Shown here one piece after another: positions 57,035-64,000 of a stretch of 64,000 nucleotides of DNA. The stretch's first letter is position 1. Every line of letters starts with the position of its first letter. Source of the stretch: Bacillus paramycoides (GTDB lineage: Bacteria > Bacillota > Bacilli > Bacillales > Bacillaceae_G); NCBI RefSeq assembly GCF_001884235.1, contig NZ_MAOI01000020.1:1-64000 (forward strand). The letters run 5' to 3'. The notes beneath the pieces were generated by a model. The model had not been told where the DNA came from. It was given only the letters and a program-made list of their open reading frames with translations, and did no database searches. The position numbers and the translations under genes were made by a program.

Positions 57035-58090
57035 TTATTTTTTATAAATTTGGTCGAATACGCCTCCATCATTAAAATGCTTTTCTTGCGCTTTTTTCCA
57101 GCCTCCAAATAGTTCATCTACTGTAAATAATTGAACTTTTGGAAATTGTGATGCGTACTTTTCCGCTACTTTTTCATTGCGAGGGCGATAAAAGTTTTTC
57201 GCTGCAATTTCTTGCCCTTTTTCTGAATACAAATATTCAAGATACCCCTCAGCTACTTTTTTCGTTCCTTTTTTATCAACTACTTTATCTACAACAGCTA
57301 CTGGTGGTTCTGCAAGTATACTAATCGAAGGCGTTACAATTTCGAATTTATCTTTTCCAAGCTCTTTTTGTGATAATAATGCTTCATTTTCCCAAGCAAT
57401 TAACACATCACCAATTCCTTTTTCAACGAAAGTTGTCGTTGCCCCGCGCGCACCAGAATCAAGTACTTCTACGTTTTTATAAATTTGACCCACAAACTCT
57501 TTCGCTTTATCTTCACTATTGTTATACTTCTTCAGCGCATATCCCCACGCTCCCAAATAGTTCCAGCGTGCTCCTCCAGATGTTTTTGGATTCGGTGTAA
57601 TGACAGACACACCTTTTTTCGTTAAATCATCCCAATCTTTAATCCCTTTTGGATTTCCTTTTCGAACGAGAAATACAATTGTCGATGTGTAAGGAGTTGA
57701 ATTATCGGCCAGTCTTTTCTGCCAATCTTCTGCTAACTGTTTTTTCTTACTAATTGCGTCAATATCATAAGCGAGTGCTAGCGTTACAACATCTGCTTCT
57801 AACCCGTCAATAACAGAACGCGCTTGGCTTCCAGATCCGCCGTGTGATTGTTTTACATTCACTGTTTGCCCATGTTTCTCTTTCCAATACTTCGCAAAGT
57901 CTTTATTGAAATCTTGATATAACTCACGCGTTGGATCATATGAAACATTTAAAAGTTCAACTGTCTTCTTATCTGCACTTCCTTCAGAATTGTTAGTGGA
58001 TGTTGCCGATCCACACCCCGACAAAAGGACAAATGCTGATAATAAAACACCTGTACTTTTCATTAATGATGCCTTACTCCACTGTTTCAT
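57035..58090 (-). CDS. Sulfate-binding lipoprotein (Sbp/CysP type)
   Basis: A 351-residue periplasmic-type binding protein anchored as a lipoprotein: the lipobox LLSGC places the lipid Cys near residue 26. Mature motifs include [17 protein letters not shown]-like (here [20 protein letters not shown]) and [13 protein letters not shown], and [14 protein letters not shown], all typical of sulfate-binding proteins. ATG at 58090 follows AAGGGGGC; an upstream in-frame extension (to 58138) lies in the leader terminator. First gene of the sulfate operon; regulated by the leader described at 58090-58240. Confidence 0.94.
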   Translation of the reverse strand: MKQWSKASLMKSTGVLLSAFVLLSGCGSATSTNNSEGSADKKTVELLNVSYDPTRELYQDFNKDFAKYWKEKHGQTVNVKQSHGGSGSQARSVIDGLEADVVTLALAYDIDAISKKKQLAEDWQKRLADNSTPYTSTIVFLVRKGNPKGIKDWDDLTKKGVSVITPNPKTSGGARWNYLGAWGYALKKYNNSEDKAKEFVGQIYKNVEVLDSGARGATTTFVEKGIGDVLIAWENEALLSQKELGKDKFEIVTPSISILAEPPVAVVDKVVDKKGTKKVAEGYLEYLYSEKGQEIAAKNFYRPRNEKVAEKYASQFPKVQLFTVDELFGGWKKAQEKHFNDGGVFDQIYKK

Positions 58091-58248
58091 ATATAAAGCC
58101 CCCTTAGTTTGTACAATAGAAAAAGGCACACAATCCATTCACAAAAGTGAACGTTGTGCGCCTTCAGTTTCTCTGATTAGCTTCTATTGTATTCTGTTTG
58201 ATTTCTTTTCATTTTAATTCCGCAATTCACATGTGTCAACTCGGAATT
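58091..58248 (-). promoter_or_regulatory. sbp promoter, operator-like repeat and attenuator leader
   Basis: Sigma-A promoter: TTGACA (58234-58239), 17 bases, TAAAAT (58211-58216). AATTCCG and CGGAATT flank the -35 as a 34-base dyad, compatible with CymR-type cysteine repression. The ~114-base leader has a terminator hairpin (58123-58162, GGCGCACAA/TTGTGTGCC) with a T-run, plus TACAATAGAA (58182-58191) able to pair with TTCTATTGTA (58112-58121), enclosing or competing with it. Confidence 0.55.
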
Positions 58249-58281
58249 TAAAATTATTATATAAGAAACGCCATACACGCT

Positions 58282-58314
58282 AAAAATCAGCGGGAATGGA
58301 GTCCCACTGATTTT
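58282..58314 (-). terminator. Terminator of the SLH remnant
   Basis: AAATCAGCGGGA and TCCCACTGATTT with loop ATGGAG. Confidence 0.82.
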
Positions 58315-58323
58315 AGTTTCGAT

Positions 58324-58512
58324 TTATTTCTTTAACTTATCTGTCTTCGCAATAGATTGAGCTGCTTCTGCGCGGCTTACCGATTTATCTGGAGCCCATC
58401 CATTATCTGTTCCAACTGAAATATTTTCTTGGATTAAAATATTCGTATACTTCGTGCCCCAATGATCTTTTAAATCAGCAAACTCTTTTATACGGACGTA
58501 TAGCTTAGCCAA
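58324..58512 (-). pseudogene. Truncated SLH-domain gene (C-terminal fragment)
   Basis: The frame encodes the tail of an SLH protein: a partial module EFADLKDHWGTKYTNILIQ, then VGTDNGWAPDKSVSRAEAAQ, ending TDKLKK. There is no signal peptide, start site or ribosome binding site, and the frame begins right beside the acyl-CoA ligase terminator (58526-58572), which implies that a deletion removed the 5' end. Its own terminator is intact. It may come from an SLH-anchored hydrolase or surface protein. Confidence 0.7.
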
Positions 58513-58525
58513 TTCTAAAAAACAA

Positions 58526-58572
58526 AAAGATATCCATCTCTATAACATACAGTCATAGAGATGGATATCTTT
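58526..58572 (-). terminator. Terminator of the acyl-CoA ligase gene
   Basis: AAAGATATCCATCTCTAT and ATAGAGATGGATATCTTT, 18-bp perfect arms. Confidence 0.93.
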
Positions 58573-58576
58573 ATTT

Positions 58577-60109
58577 TTATACTTGCAATGCTTTCTCTCT
58601 CAAAGCTCTTCTTAACAACTTACCAGTTGTATTCTTCGGCAGCTCTGTTAAAAATTCAATACTCTTTGGTACTTTATATTTCGCTAAATGTAACGTACAG
58701 TAATGCATAAGCTCCTCTTCTGTTACGTTAGTTTGTTTCAGAACGACGTAAGCTCGCACTGCTTCTCCTAAGTTCTCATCCGGAACACCGATTACAACCA
58801 CTTCAGCTACTGAATCATGGCCATATAACACTTCCTCAACCTCACGAGGATATACGTTATAACCGCCAACGAGGACGATATCTTTTTTACGATCAACAAT
58901 ATAGAAGTAACCTTCTTCATCCATTTTCGCTAAGTCCCCTGTATAAAGCCAGCCGTCTCTAAGTGTCGCCGCTGTATCTTCTGGTGCATTATAATATCCC
59001 TTCATAACGTTAGGCCCGCGAACAATTAACTCACCAACTTCACCGACAGGTACTTCTTCACCAAGTTCATTCACAATTTTATTCTCTACGTGCCAAATAT
59101 TTGTACCAATTGATCCTGGTTTACGAGGACGATCTAACGGATTAAAACAAGTAACAGGTGATGCTTCTGATAAACCGTATCCTTCTGAAACGATAACGTT
59201 AAAACGTTTTTCAAAGTTTTTCAGAAGCGCAACAGGCATAGATGCACCACCTGAAATACAAAGACGAAGCGTCTTCACATCTTCTGCACTTGCTTCTTCA
59301 AATAAAAATAAGTAATTATACATTGTCGGTACACCCGCAAAAATCGTCGGCCCATACGTACGACAAATGCGAAATACTTCTTTCGGACTAAACTTTGGTA
59401 ACATTAAAATGGTCGCACCGTTCACAATTGGCGCATTTACCGCAACAGTTAAACAGAACACATGGAACATCGGCAGTGCTGCAACGATGCGATCATCCGC
59501 AGTATATTGTAAATATGACGCAACATCGTTAGCGTTACTATATAAATTTTTATGCGTTAACATAGCACCTTTTGGCTTTCCTGTTGTACCTGAAGTGTAT
59601 AAAATAACGGCAACATCTTCTTCATCTAGTTGAGGGCCTTCGTAAGTTAAATCTCCAGTTCCTATAAAACTAGTAAACGTTTTCATTTTTTCCGTTTCTG
59701 TATGAGTAAAATCTGATGAGGTTTCGCATATGATGATATTTTCAAGTGAAGGAAGTCTTGTTGTAAGAGATTGTATAACAGGTAGAAGGACGTCGAGTAC
59801 GATGATTGTTTTTACATCTCCATTTTGTAAAATATAATGCATTTCATCTGCTGTATAAATTGGATTAATCGGAATGACAGTTGCGCCAGCTTTCATCGTT
59901 CCGTATAAGCCTACCAAAAAATGTGGCGAATTGCCGACAGCTAATGCGACATTGTCCCCTTTTCCAATGCCCATTTTTGCTAAATTGCTAGAAAACCTCG
60001 TGACCATTTTGTTTAATTGGTCATACGAGACCGACTGATCCATAAATATATAAGCCGGTTTATCCCCCTTCTTTTTTGCCGTTTCAGCCAAAGATTGAAC
60101 GAGATTCAC
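58577..60109 (-). CDS. Long-chain fatty-acid-CoA ligase (YhfL-like)
   Basis: A 510-residue AMP-forming ligase activating fatty acids for beta-oxidation or lipid use. Motifs: P-loop LYTSGTTGKPKGAMLTHKN, the ATP/AMP block YGLSEASPVTCFNP, GWLYTGDLAKMDEEGYFYIVDRKKD and the catalytic Lys in PKNTTGKLLRRAL. GTG start at 60109 with AAAGGTGGG upstream. Equivalent in position to yhfL of B. subtilis, near lplJ and yhfI. Confidence 0.92.
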   Translation of the reverse strand: MNLVQSLAETAKKKGDKPAYIFMDQSVSYDQLNKMVTRFSSNLAKMGIGKGDNVALAVGNSPHFLVGLYGTMKAGATVIPINPIYTADEMHYILQNGDVKTIIVLDVLLPVIQSLTTRLPSLENIIICETSSDFTHTETEKMKTFTSFIGTGDLTYEGPQLDEEDVAVILYTSGTTGKPKGAMLTHKNLYSNANDVASYLQYTADDRIVAALPMFHVFCLTVAVNAPIVNGATILMLPKFSPKEVFRICRTYGPTIFAGVPTMYNYLFLFEEASAEDVKTLRLCISGGASMPVALLKNFEKRFNVIVSEGYGLSEASPVTCFNPLDRPRKPGSIGTNIWHVENKIVNELGEEVPVGEVGELIVRGPNVMKGYYNAPEDTAATLRDGWLYTGDLAKMDEEGYFYIVDRKKDIVLVGGYNVYPREVEEVLYGHDSVAEVVVIGVPDENLGEAVRAYVVLKQTNVTEEELMHYCTLHLAKYKVPKSIEFLTELPKNTTGKLLRRALREKALQV

Positions 60110-60326
60110 ATAAATCCCACCTTTATAAAATTTAGAATATTTAAAAATTCTAAATTAATTATATTAAAAGAAAATTAAAGTAGCAAGTGATATTCCATTA
60201 ACTGAATATACAATGACTACTTTTCCCAGAACACTTTGGAAGGATAAGGGAGTTATATATACAAGAAAAGGGTGCAAGCATATAGTTAAACTATTGCTGA
60301 AATCATTTTAGGATAATATGCACTCG

Positions 60327-60402
60327 CTTTTTCAGATATATCGACCGTAACTCAATTTTTATCAGCGATTTCTTAAATACATCGATTTACCGACAAAAGA
60401 CG
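60327..60402 (+). repeat. Dispersed 21-nt-period repeat, copy C (three units)
   Basis: Units TATATCGACCGTAACTCAA, TTTATCAGCGATTTC and TACATCGATTTACCGACAAA. The order and sequence match units 2-4 of copy B at 47952-48014 almost exactly, and the last unit is shared with copy A. Confidence 0.7.
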
Positions 60403-60421
60403 ACAATCTATACAAAAAGAA

Positions 60422-60449
60422 AGAGGCTGTCTTTTATGACAACCCCTTC
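60422..60449 (-). terminator. lplA terminator
   Basis: GGTTGTC and GACAGCC arms with ATAAAA loop and a T-rich tail on the minus strand. Confidence 0.72.
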
Positions 60450-60453
60450 ACTT

Positions 60454-61443
60454 TTAGAAGAATAAATGTAAGAAATCTTCTGTTGTTATATTACCGAAAT
60501 AGCGTGCGATATCTACACCTTCTAAAGCTACAGCGAATGCATCTTTATCAAATTGTATGCCTGTTAAACGTTCTTCAATATCATGAACATCTAGTGAGCC
60601 GAAGAAATCGCCGTAAATTTTACATTCTGTTACTGTTCCTTTTTTTACTTCAAGACGAACGTCAACTTGTCCAACTGGGAAACGGTGTGAATGTTGCAAG
60701 TTGAACTTCGGAGATTTTCCGTAGTTCCAATCCCAATTGCGATAACGCTCTTCAGAAATTTTATGAATTTCTTTCCAATCAGCTTCTGTTAATTCGTACG
60801 TTGGAATTTCTGTTTCATCTTCGAAAATTGTCTCTAATAGAAGTTGTCTAAACTCTTCTGTCGTCATTTTTTCGTTTAAGAACTCTGTAATATTCGCAAC
60901 GCGGCTACGGATTGATTTAATTCCTTTTGATTGAATCTTATCCCTCTTCACTTTGAGTGCTGATACGACGTGATCGATTTCAGAGTCAAATAGTAGCGTA
61001 CCGTGACTAAACATACGACCTTTCGTTGAGAACTGCGCGTTACCTGAAATTTTTCTGCCTTCAGCTAGAATGTCATTACGACCACTTAGCTCTGCATTTA
61101 CACCTAATTTACCAAGCGCCTTCGTTACAGGTTCTGTGAATTTCTTGAAGTTGCTGAAACTATCTCCATCATCTTTCGTAATAAAGCTGAAGTTTAAGTT
61201 TCCTAAATCGTGATATACTGCACCTCCGCCTGATAGACGACGAACGACGTGAATGCCTTTTTCTTTTACGTAATCAGCATTAATTTCTTCCACTGTATTT
61301 TGATTTTTACCAATGATAATGGAAGGTTCGTTAATATAGAACAGTAAATATGTTTCGTTAATATCTAAATTCTTCACACAATATTCTTCAATAGCTAAAT
61401 TTATAGTAGGATCTGTAATCCCTTTATTATCAATAAATAACAT
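60454..61443 (-). CDS. lplA: Lipoate-protein ligase A (LplJ-like)
   Basis: A 329-residue enzyme that attaches lipoate to E2 and GcvH proteins via lipoyl-AMP. The core has RRLSGGGAVYHDLGNLNFSF, the catalytic Lys in GRKISGNAQF and the C-terminal accessory domain (~245-329). AGGTGATACG precedes the ATG. It ends the pair with the MBL gene 9 bases upstream; B. subtilis lplJ (yhfJ) lies beside yhfI in the same way. Confidence 0.94.
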   Translation of the reverse strand: MLFIDNKGITDPTINLAIEEYCVKNLDINETYLLFYINEPSIIIGKNQNTVEEINADYVKEKGIHVVRRLSGGGAVYHDLGNLNFSFITKDDGDSFSNFKKFTEPVTKALGKLGVNAELSGRNDILAEGRKISGNAQFSTKGRMFSHGTLLFDSEIDHVVSALKVKRDKIQSKGIKSIRSRVANITEFLNEKMTTEEFRQLLLETIFEDETEIPTYELTEADWKEIHKISEERYRNWDWNYGKSPKFNLQHSHRFPVGQVDVRLEVKKGTVTECKIYGDFFGSLDVHDIEERLTGIQFDKDAFAVALEGVDIARYFGNITTEDFLHLFF

Positions 61444-61452
61444 CGTATCACC

Positions 61453-62187
61453 TCATGAATTCCAAACGTAACCACTATGTGCAAGCGTAATGTGGCCACT
61501 GAAAATTTGTTTTGCTTCTGTTACTAAATCAGATGGATTGCCAGTATGCGGCAAGTGCGTTAATAAAAGTTCTTTTACATTCGCATCTTTTGCAATACTT
61601 GCTACTTCTGTACTATTCATATGCCCTGCTTTCGCAGCTTCTTGATGTGCATACATATTACACTCACAAATAAAAAGATCAGCATCTTTTGTGAACGGAA
61701 TAAATTCAGGAATATAGCTTGAATCAGCGCTGTATACAACGACATCATCGCCAGCTGTAATACGCATCGCAAAGCATGTAACAGGATGAACAGTTTTTAA
61801 GAATGAAATGGAGAATGGTCCAATTTGAAGTGCTCCTTCTGGATTGTATGCGATTCCTTTCGTATGCGGTGCATGCGTTAAAGAATTAAATCCATTCTCA
61901 TCAAACGGATGACCGTAAATTGGTAATTCCGGTAGTTGTCCTTTCGTTGCACTCGTAATTAATCTCGCATATTGCAACACCCCAATGTCTGCAACATGAT
62001 CGTGATGATAGTGCGACAGTACAACTGCATCTATATCAGATGGTGTTATATATTTTTGAAGCTGTGCTAGTACACCACTACCACAGTCAACGAGTAAACG
62101 AAAACCATCGTGTTCAAACAAATACCCCGACGTTGCTTCTCCCGCTTCTGGGAAGCCGCCCCAAAAGCCGACAACAGTCATTTTCAT
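61453..62187 (-). CDS. yhfI: MBL-fold metal-dependent hydrolase YhfI
   Basis: A 244-residue metallo-beta-lactamase-fold protein. HxHxDH is HYHHDH (near residue 60), with further ligands in FVHP-like KTVHPVTCFAMRI, YSADSSYI and THLPHTGNP. Related to RNase Z-like and phosphodiesterase members; exact substrate unknown. AAAGGATGG upstream of the ATG. First gene of the pair with lplA. Confidence 0.88.
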   Translation of the reverse strand: MKMTVVGFWGGFPEAGEATSGYLFEHDGFRLLVDCGSGVLAQLQKYITPSDIDAVVLSHYHHDHVADIGVLQYARLITSATKGQLPELPIYGHPFDENGFNSLTHAPHTKGIAYNPEGALQIGPFSISFLKTVHPVTCFAMRITAGDDVVVYSADSSYIPEFIPFTKDADLFICECNMYAHQEAAKAGHMNSTEVASIAKDANVKELLLTHLPHTGNPSDLVTEAKQIFSGHITLAHSGYVWNS

Positions 62188-62330
62188 ATGTATCCATCCT
62201 TTCTAAAACCGAGTAGCAATGCAGTTTTTCTCCGTACTTGAGAAAGTTTTTTACTTACATCCTACATTGTTAACTATAATCCATTTCCTAAACTTTTTCA
62301 TTAATTTTCAATTTTGTTATAAAACAGTTA

Positions 62331-62359
62331 TTGACTTTTGTTTTTTGTACTAATACAAT
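62331..62359 (+). promoter_or_regulatory. yhfH promoter
   Basis: TTGACT (62331-62336), 17-base spacer, TACAAT (62354-62359). Confidence 0.68.
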
Positions 62360-62390
62360 GATAGTAAGAAATGGAAATGGAGGGATTGAC

Positions 62391-62519
62391 ATGATCGATC
62401 AACCAATGGAGTTTTTCAGAAATTTACCGACGAAAACTTGTGCTCATTGCGGGAAGGAAATTGATGAGCAACACGAAGCATACCATAACAAATGTGACGA
62501 TTGCGTTCACGAAGAATAG
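62391..62519 (+). CDS. yhfH: YhfH family small zinc-ribbon-like protein (42 aa)
   Basis: ATG with GGAGGGATTGAC upstream. The 42-residue product has two Cys-x2-Cys pairs, CAHCGKE and CDDC, at residues ~18-21 and ~36-39, fitting a zinc ribbon. Matches B. subtilis YhfH, a tiny protein of unknown function, and sits in the same place beside yhfI. Convergent with the LacI gene across a terminator. Confidence 0.85.
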   Translation: MIDQPMEFFRNLPTKTCAHCGKEIDEQHEAYHNKCDDCVHEE

Positions 62520-62532
62520 TAGTTTGTGAACA

Positions 62533-62563
62533 TAAAAAAACCTAGCAGACATAGTCTACTAGG
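62533..62563 (-). terminator. Terminator of the LacI-family gene
   Basis: CCTAGTAGAC and GTCTGCTAGG (9 of 10 paired) with seven T residues on the minus strand. Confidence 0.86.
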
Positions 62564-63572
62564 CTAATAACATCTTATCCTTCATCGTTGAACCTTTCAC
62601 CAAGAGCTCCAGTTCAAACTCATACAATTCTTTTTTTCGATAATTTTTCGTATGGATTTTATCCATCATTAGGTCGACAACTTTTCGGGCCATTTCATCA
62701 ATTGGCTGTTCAATTGTCGTAATACCTGGCTCTGTAATCTGTGATAAAATTTGATTATCAAAACCGATAACAGCGAGATCCTCTGGAATGCTCCAGTTAT
62801 GGCGTTTCGCCTCTGAGATAATTCCAGCTGCAACCTCGTCGCCTCCTGCCAATATCGCGGTAGGATTTTTTTTGTCCTTCAATACTTCATGGAATATTCT
62901 TTTTCCATCATCCCAAGAGAAAGCGTTTTCAAGAAAATCAATCGCTTCCACTTCTCTACTCTTTTCAGTAATAGCGCGTAAAAAGCCCATTTTTCGCTGT
63001 TGGCTCACTACTTTCGTTTCGTTACCACGGCAAAAAATAAGATTACGATATCCTTGTTCTAACACATGATTGGCAGCTATGTATGCTCCTTGCGCATGAT
63101 CAAATTTCACTGTTGGAATATTTGCTTCCTCAATATATTCATTACATAACACGATTGGACCGTGTTGTAAGTATGGCTCTACATCCTCCCACGGATTTTC
63201 TAGTGAACATAGAATAATCCCATCTACTTGTTTCGTAGATAATAATTGTAAATACTCCATCTCTTTTTCCGGTAAATATCTTGTTTGACAAATAATCAGT
63301 TTATATTTATGTTCAGAAGCAGCAATCTCGATTGCTTCAATAAATCTACTGAAGAAAGGATTTGTAATCCTTGGAACTAGCACCGCAATTGTTTCCGTTT
63401 TTTGTTTACGAAGCCTTCTCGCCGCAGAATTAGGAACGAAGCCTAAATGCTTCATCGCTAATTGAACCCTTTTTTTCTTCTCATCTGAAACATATGGATG
63501 ATTATTGATCACCCTAGAAACCGTTGTCCTTGATAACCCCGCTAATTTCGCCACGTCCTCGATAGTCGACAC
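62559..63572 (-). CDS. LacI/GalR-family transcriptional repressor
   Basis: A 337-residue regulator. GTG at 63572 (GGGGGAG upstream) gives VSTIEDVAKLAGLSRTTVSR, the canonical start of the LacI helix-turn-helix, with the hinge helix NSAARRLRKQKT. The sugar-binding domain (~60-330) has AILAGGDEVAAGI and GFDNQILSQITEPGITTIEQP. Effector unknown; no sugar operon is adjacent in the window. A perfect palindrome, GAAAACGTTTTC, overlaps its own promoter start, pointing to self-repression. Confidence 0.93.
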   Translation of the reverse strand: MSTIEDVAKLAGLSRTTVSRVINNHPYVSDEKKKRVQLAMKHLGFVPNSAARRLRKQKTETIAVLVPRITNPFFSRFIEAIEIAASEHKYKLIICQTRYLPEKEMEYLQLLSTKQVDGIILCSLENPWEDVEPYLQHGPIVLCNEYIEEANIPTVKFDHAQGAYIAANHVLEQGYRNLIFCRGNETKVVSQQRKMGFLRAITEKSREVEAIDFLENAFSWDDGKRIFHEVLKDKKNPTAILAGGDEVAAGIISEAKRHNWSIPEDLAVIGFDNQILSQITEPGITTIEQPIDEMARKVVDLMMDKIHTKNYRKKELYEFELELLVKGSTMKDKMLLA

Positions 63573-63592
63573 GAAATTCTCCCCCTTTGCAT

Positions 63593-63641
63593 GAAAACGT
63601 TTTCTTATCCTGATTATATAGTATATTATTGGAAACTGCAA
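63593..63641 (-). promoter_or_regulatory. Promoter and operator of the LacI-family gene
   Basis: On the minus strand TTGCAG (63636-63641), 17 bases and TATAAT (63613-63618); the operator GAAAACGTTTTC lies at 63593-63604, around the start of transcription. Confidence 0.65.
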
Positions 63642-63767
63642 TATGGGTTCTTATGATTTTACTATATTAATATTATACATAGGAAAAAGTCTGTTAATTG
63701 CAGAAAGATATATACTACTTTTAGAATTTCACAATTAAAATATTTATTAAATAAAGGATGATATTTC

Positions 63768-64000
63768 ATGAATCGGGTGGATCGTTTATTAGCTATATTA
63801 ATTGAACTACAAAGAAAACAAACTGTTACAGCACATAGTTTAGCCGAAAAATTTGAGACAAGTAAAAGAACAATTTATCGAGATATGGACGCACTCAGTG
63901 AATCCGGCGTTCCCATTTTTTCAATGCCTGGTCACGGTTATTCCTTAATGGATGGTTATTTCTTACCACCCATTCAGCTTACGCCCGAAGAAGCCGTTAC
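63768..64000 (+). CDS. HTH/WYL-type (YafY-like) regulator, N-terminal part
   Basis: ATG with AAAGGATG upstream; the gene runs off the window after 77 codons. The visible part is a DeoR-like winged helix (MNRVDRLLAILIELQRKQTV, AEKFETSKRTIYRDMDAL) followed by GHGYSLMDGYFLPPIQLTPEEA, the usual start of the WYL-domain linker. Such proteins are ligand-responsive transcription regulators. Confidence 0.87.
   Translation, partial: MNRVDRLLAILIELQRKQTVTAHSLAEKFETSKRTIYRDMDALSESGVPIFSMPGHGYSLMDGYFLPPIQLTPEEAV

Larger units (their letters stand above)
60110..60453. other. Intergenic region of 344 bases
   Basis: Between the ligase start and the lplA stop. Holds repeat copy C at 60327-60402 and the lplA terminator at 60422-60449; the remaining ~210 bases show no gene. 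Confidence 0.6.

Noticed and set aside
58091-58248. SAM (S-box) or T-box riboswitch upstream of sbp
   Set aside because: Neither the S-box core helices nor the conserved T-box sequence could be found in the ~114-base leader.
58324-58512. Complete 62-residue SLH protein
   Set aside because: No signal peptide, no ribosome binding site and a frame open only from within an SLH unit; treated as a truncated gene.

Overview
The window is chromosomal DNA of a Bacillus cereus group organism (cereus/thuringiensis/anthracis/mycoides type). The reasons are low GC content, strong AGGAGG-type ribosome binding sites, frequent GTG/TTG starts, a complete gerPABCDEF operon, and a gene order close to the yis, yhj and yhf segments of the Bacillus subtilis chromosome (asnB/asnO-like, yisL, yisK, spo0E-like, gerP, addA-addB, signal peptidase, yhjE, comK; later yhfN, yhfL-like, lplJ, yhfI, yhfH). 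No rRNA, tRNA, CRISPR array, prophage or intact insertion sequence was seen.

Layout. 1-9.1 kb: the end of an ammonium transporter; an HTH-DUF1232 regulator next to a perfect 16-bp-arm palindrome; a YtaF/MntP-like membrane protein; and an operon with a giant P-type ATPase (about 1529 aa, a degenerate ATPase-like half fused to a canonical one) and three small helical, probably membrane-associated proteins. 9.2-14.6 kb: katA and hemH with PerR-box-like sites, then a large secreted LamG/Big2/dockerin/phosphatase-superfamily protein. 14.6-23.3 kb: asparagine synthetase, rocD, yisL, yisK, a Spo0E-like phosphatase and the sigma-K type gerP operon. 23.4-31.9 kb: AddAB recombination nuclease, signal peptidase and a VTT-domain membrane protein. 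32.5-38.8 kb: comK, a cold-shock gene with a long leader, the glyoxylate-shunt pair aceB-aceA and a three-SLH surface protein. 39.3-50.7 kb: DMT transporter, chemoreceptor, M48 protease, a cluster of small membrane genes of which two carry single-base homopolymer contractions, a CPBP protein, a two-component system, an AraC/GyrI-like regulator and an ECF sigma/zinc anti-sigma pair. 51-64 kb: HD hydrolase, membrane metallophosphoesterase, sulfate uptake operon sbp-cysT-cysW-cysA with a structured leader, a truncated SLH gene, acyl-CoA ligase, lipoate ligase, MBL hydrolase, yhfH, a LacI-type repressor with an apparent self-operator, and the start of an HTH/WYL-type regulator.

The best candidate for an incompletely described system is the ATPase operon at 2465-8006. 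Its small proteins resemble, by eye, DUF5132 and the mycobacterial PacL/DUF1490 style of ATPase companions, and a MntP-family gene lies just downstream, suggesting a divalent-cation handling module. Other points of interest are a dispersed 21-nt-period repeat family in three intergenic regions, a hydrophobic-Gly-Asp motif shared by the Ger P proteins, a leader upstream of sbp in which a 10-bp helix encloses and competes with a terminator, and several recently decayed small genes. All functional calls rest on reading the sequence and recalled family features; no database search was run.
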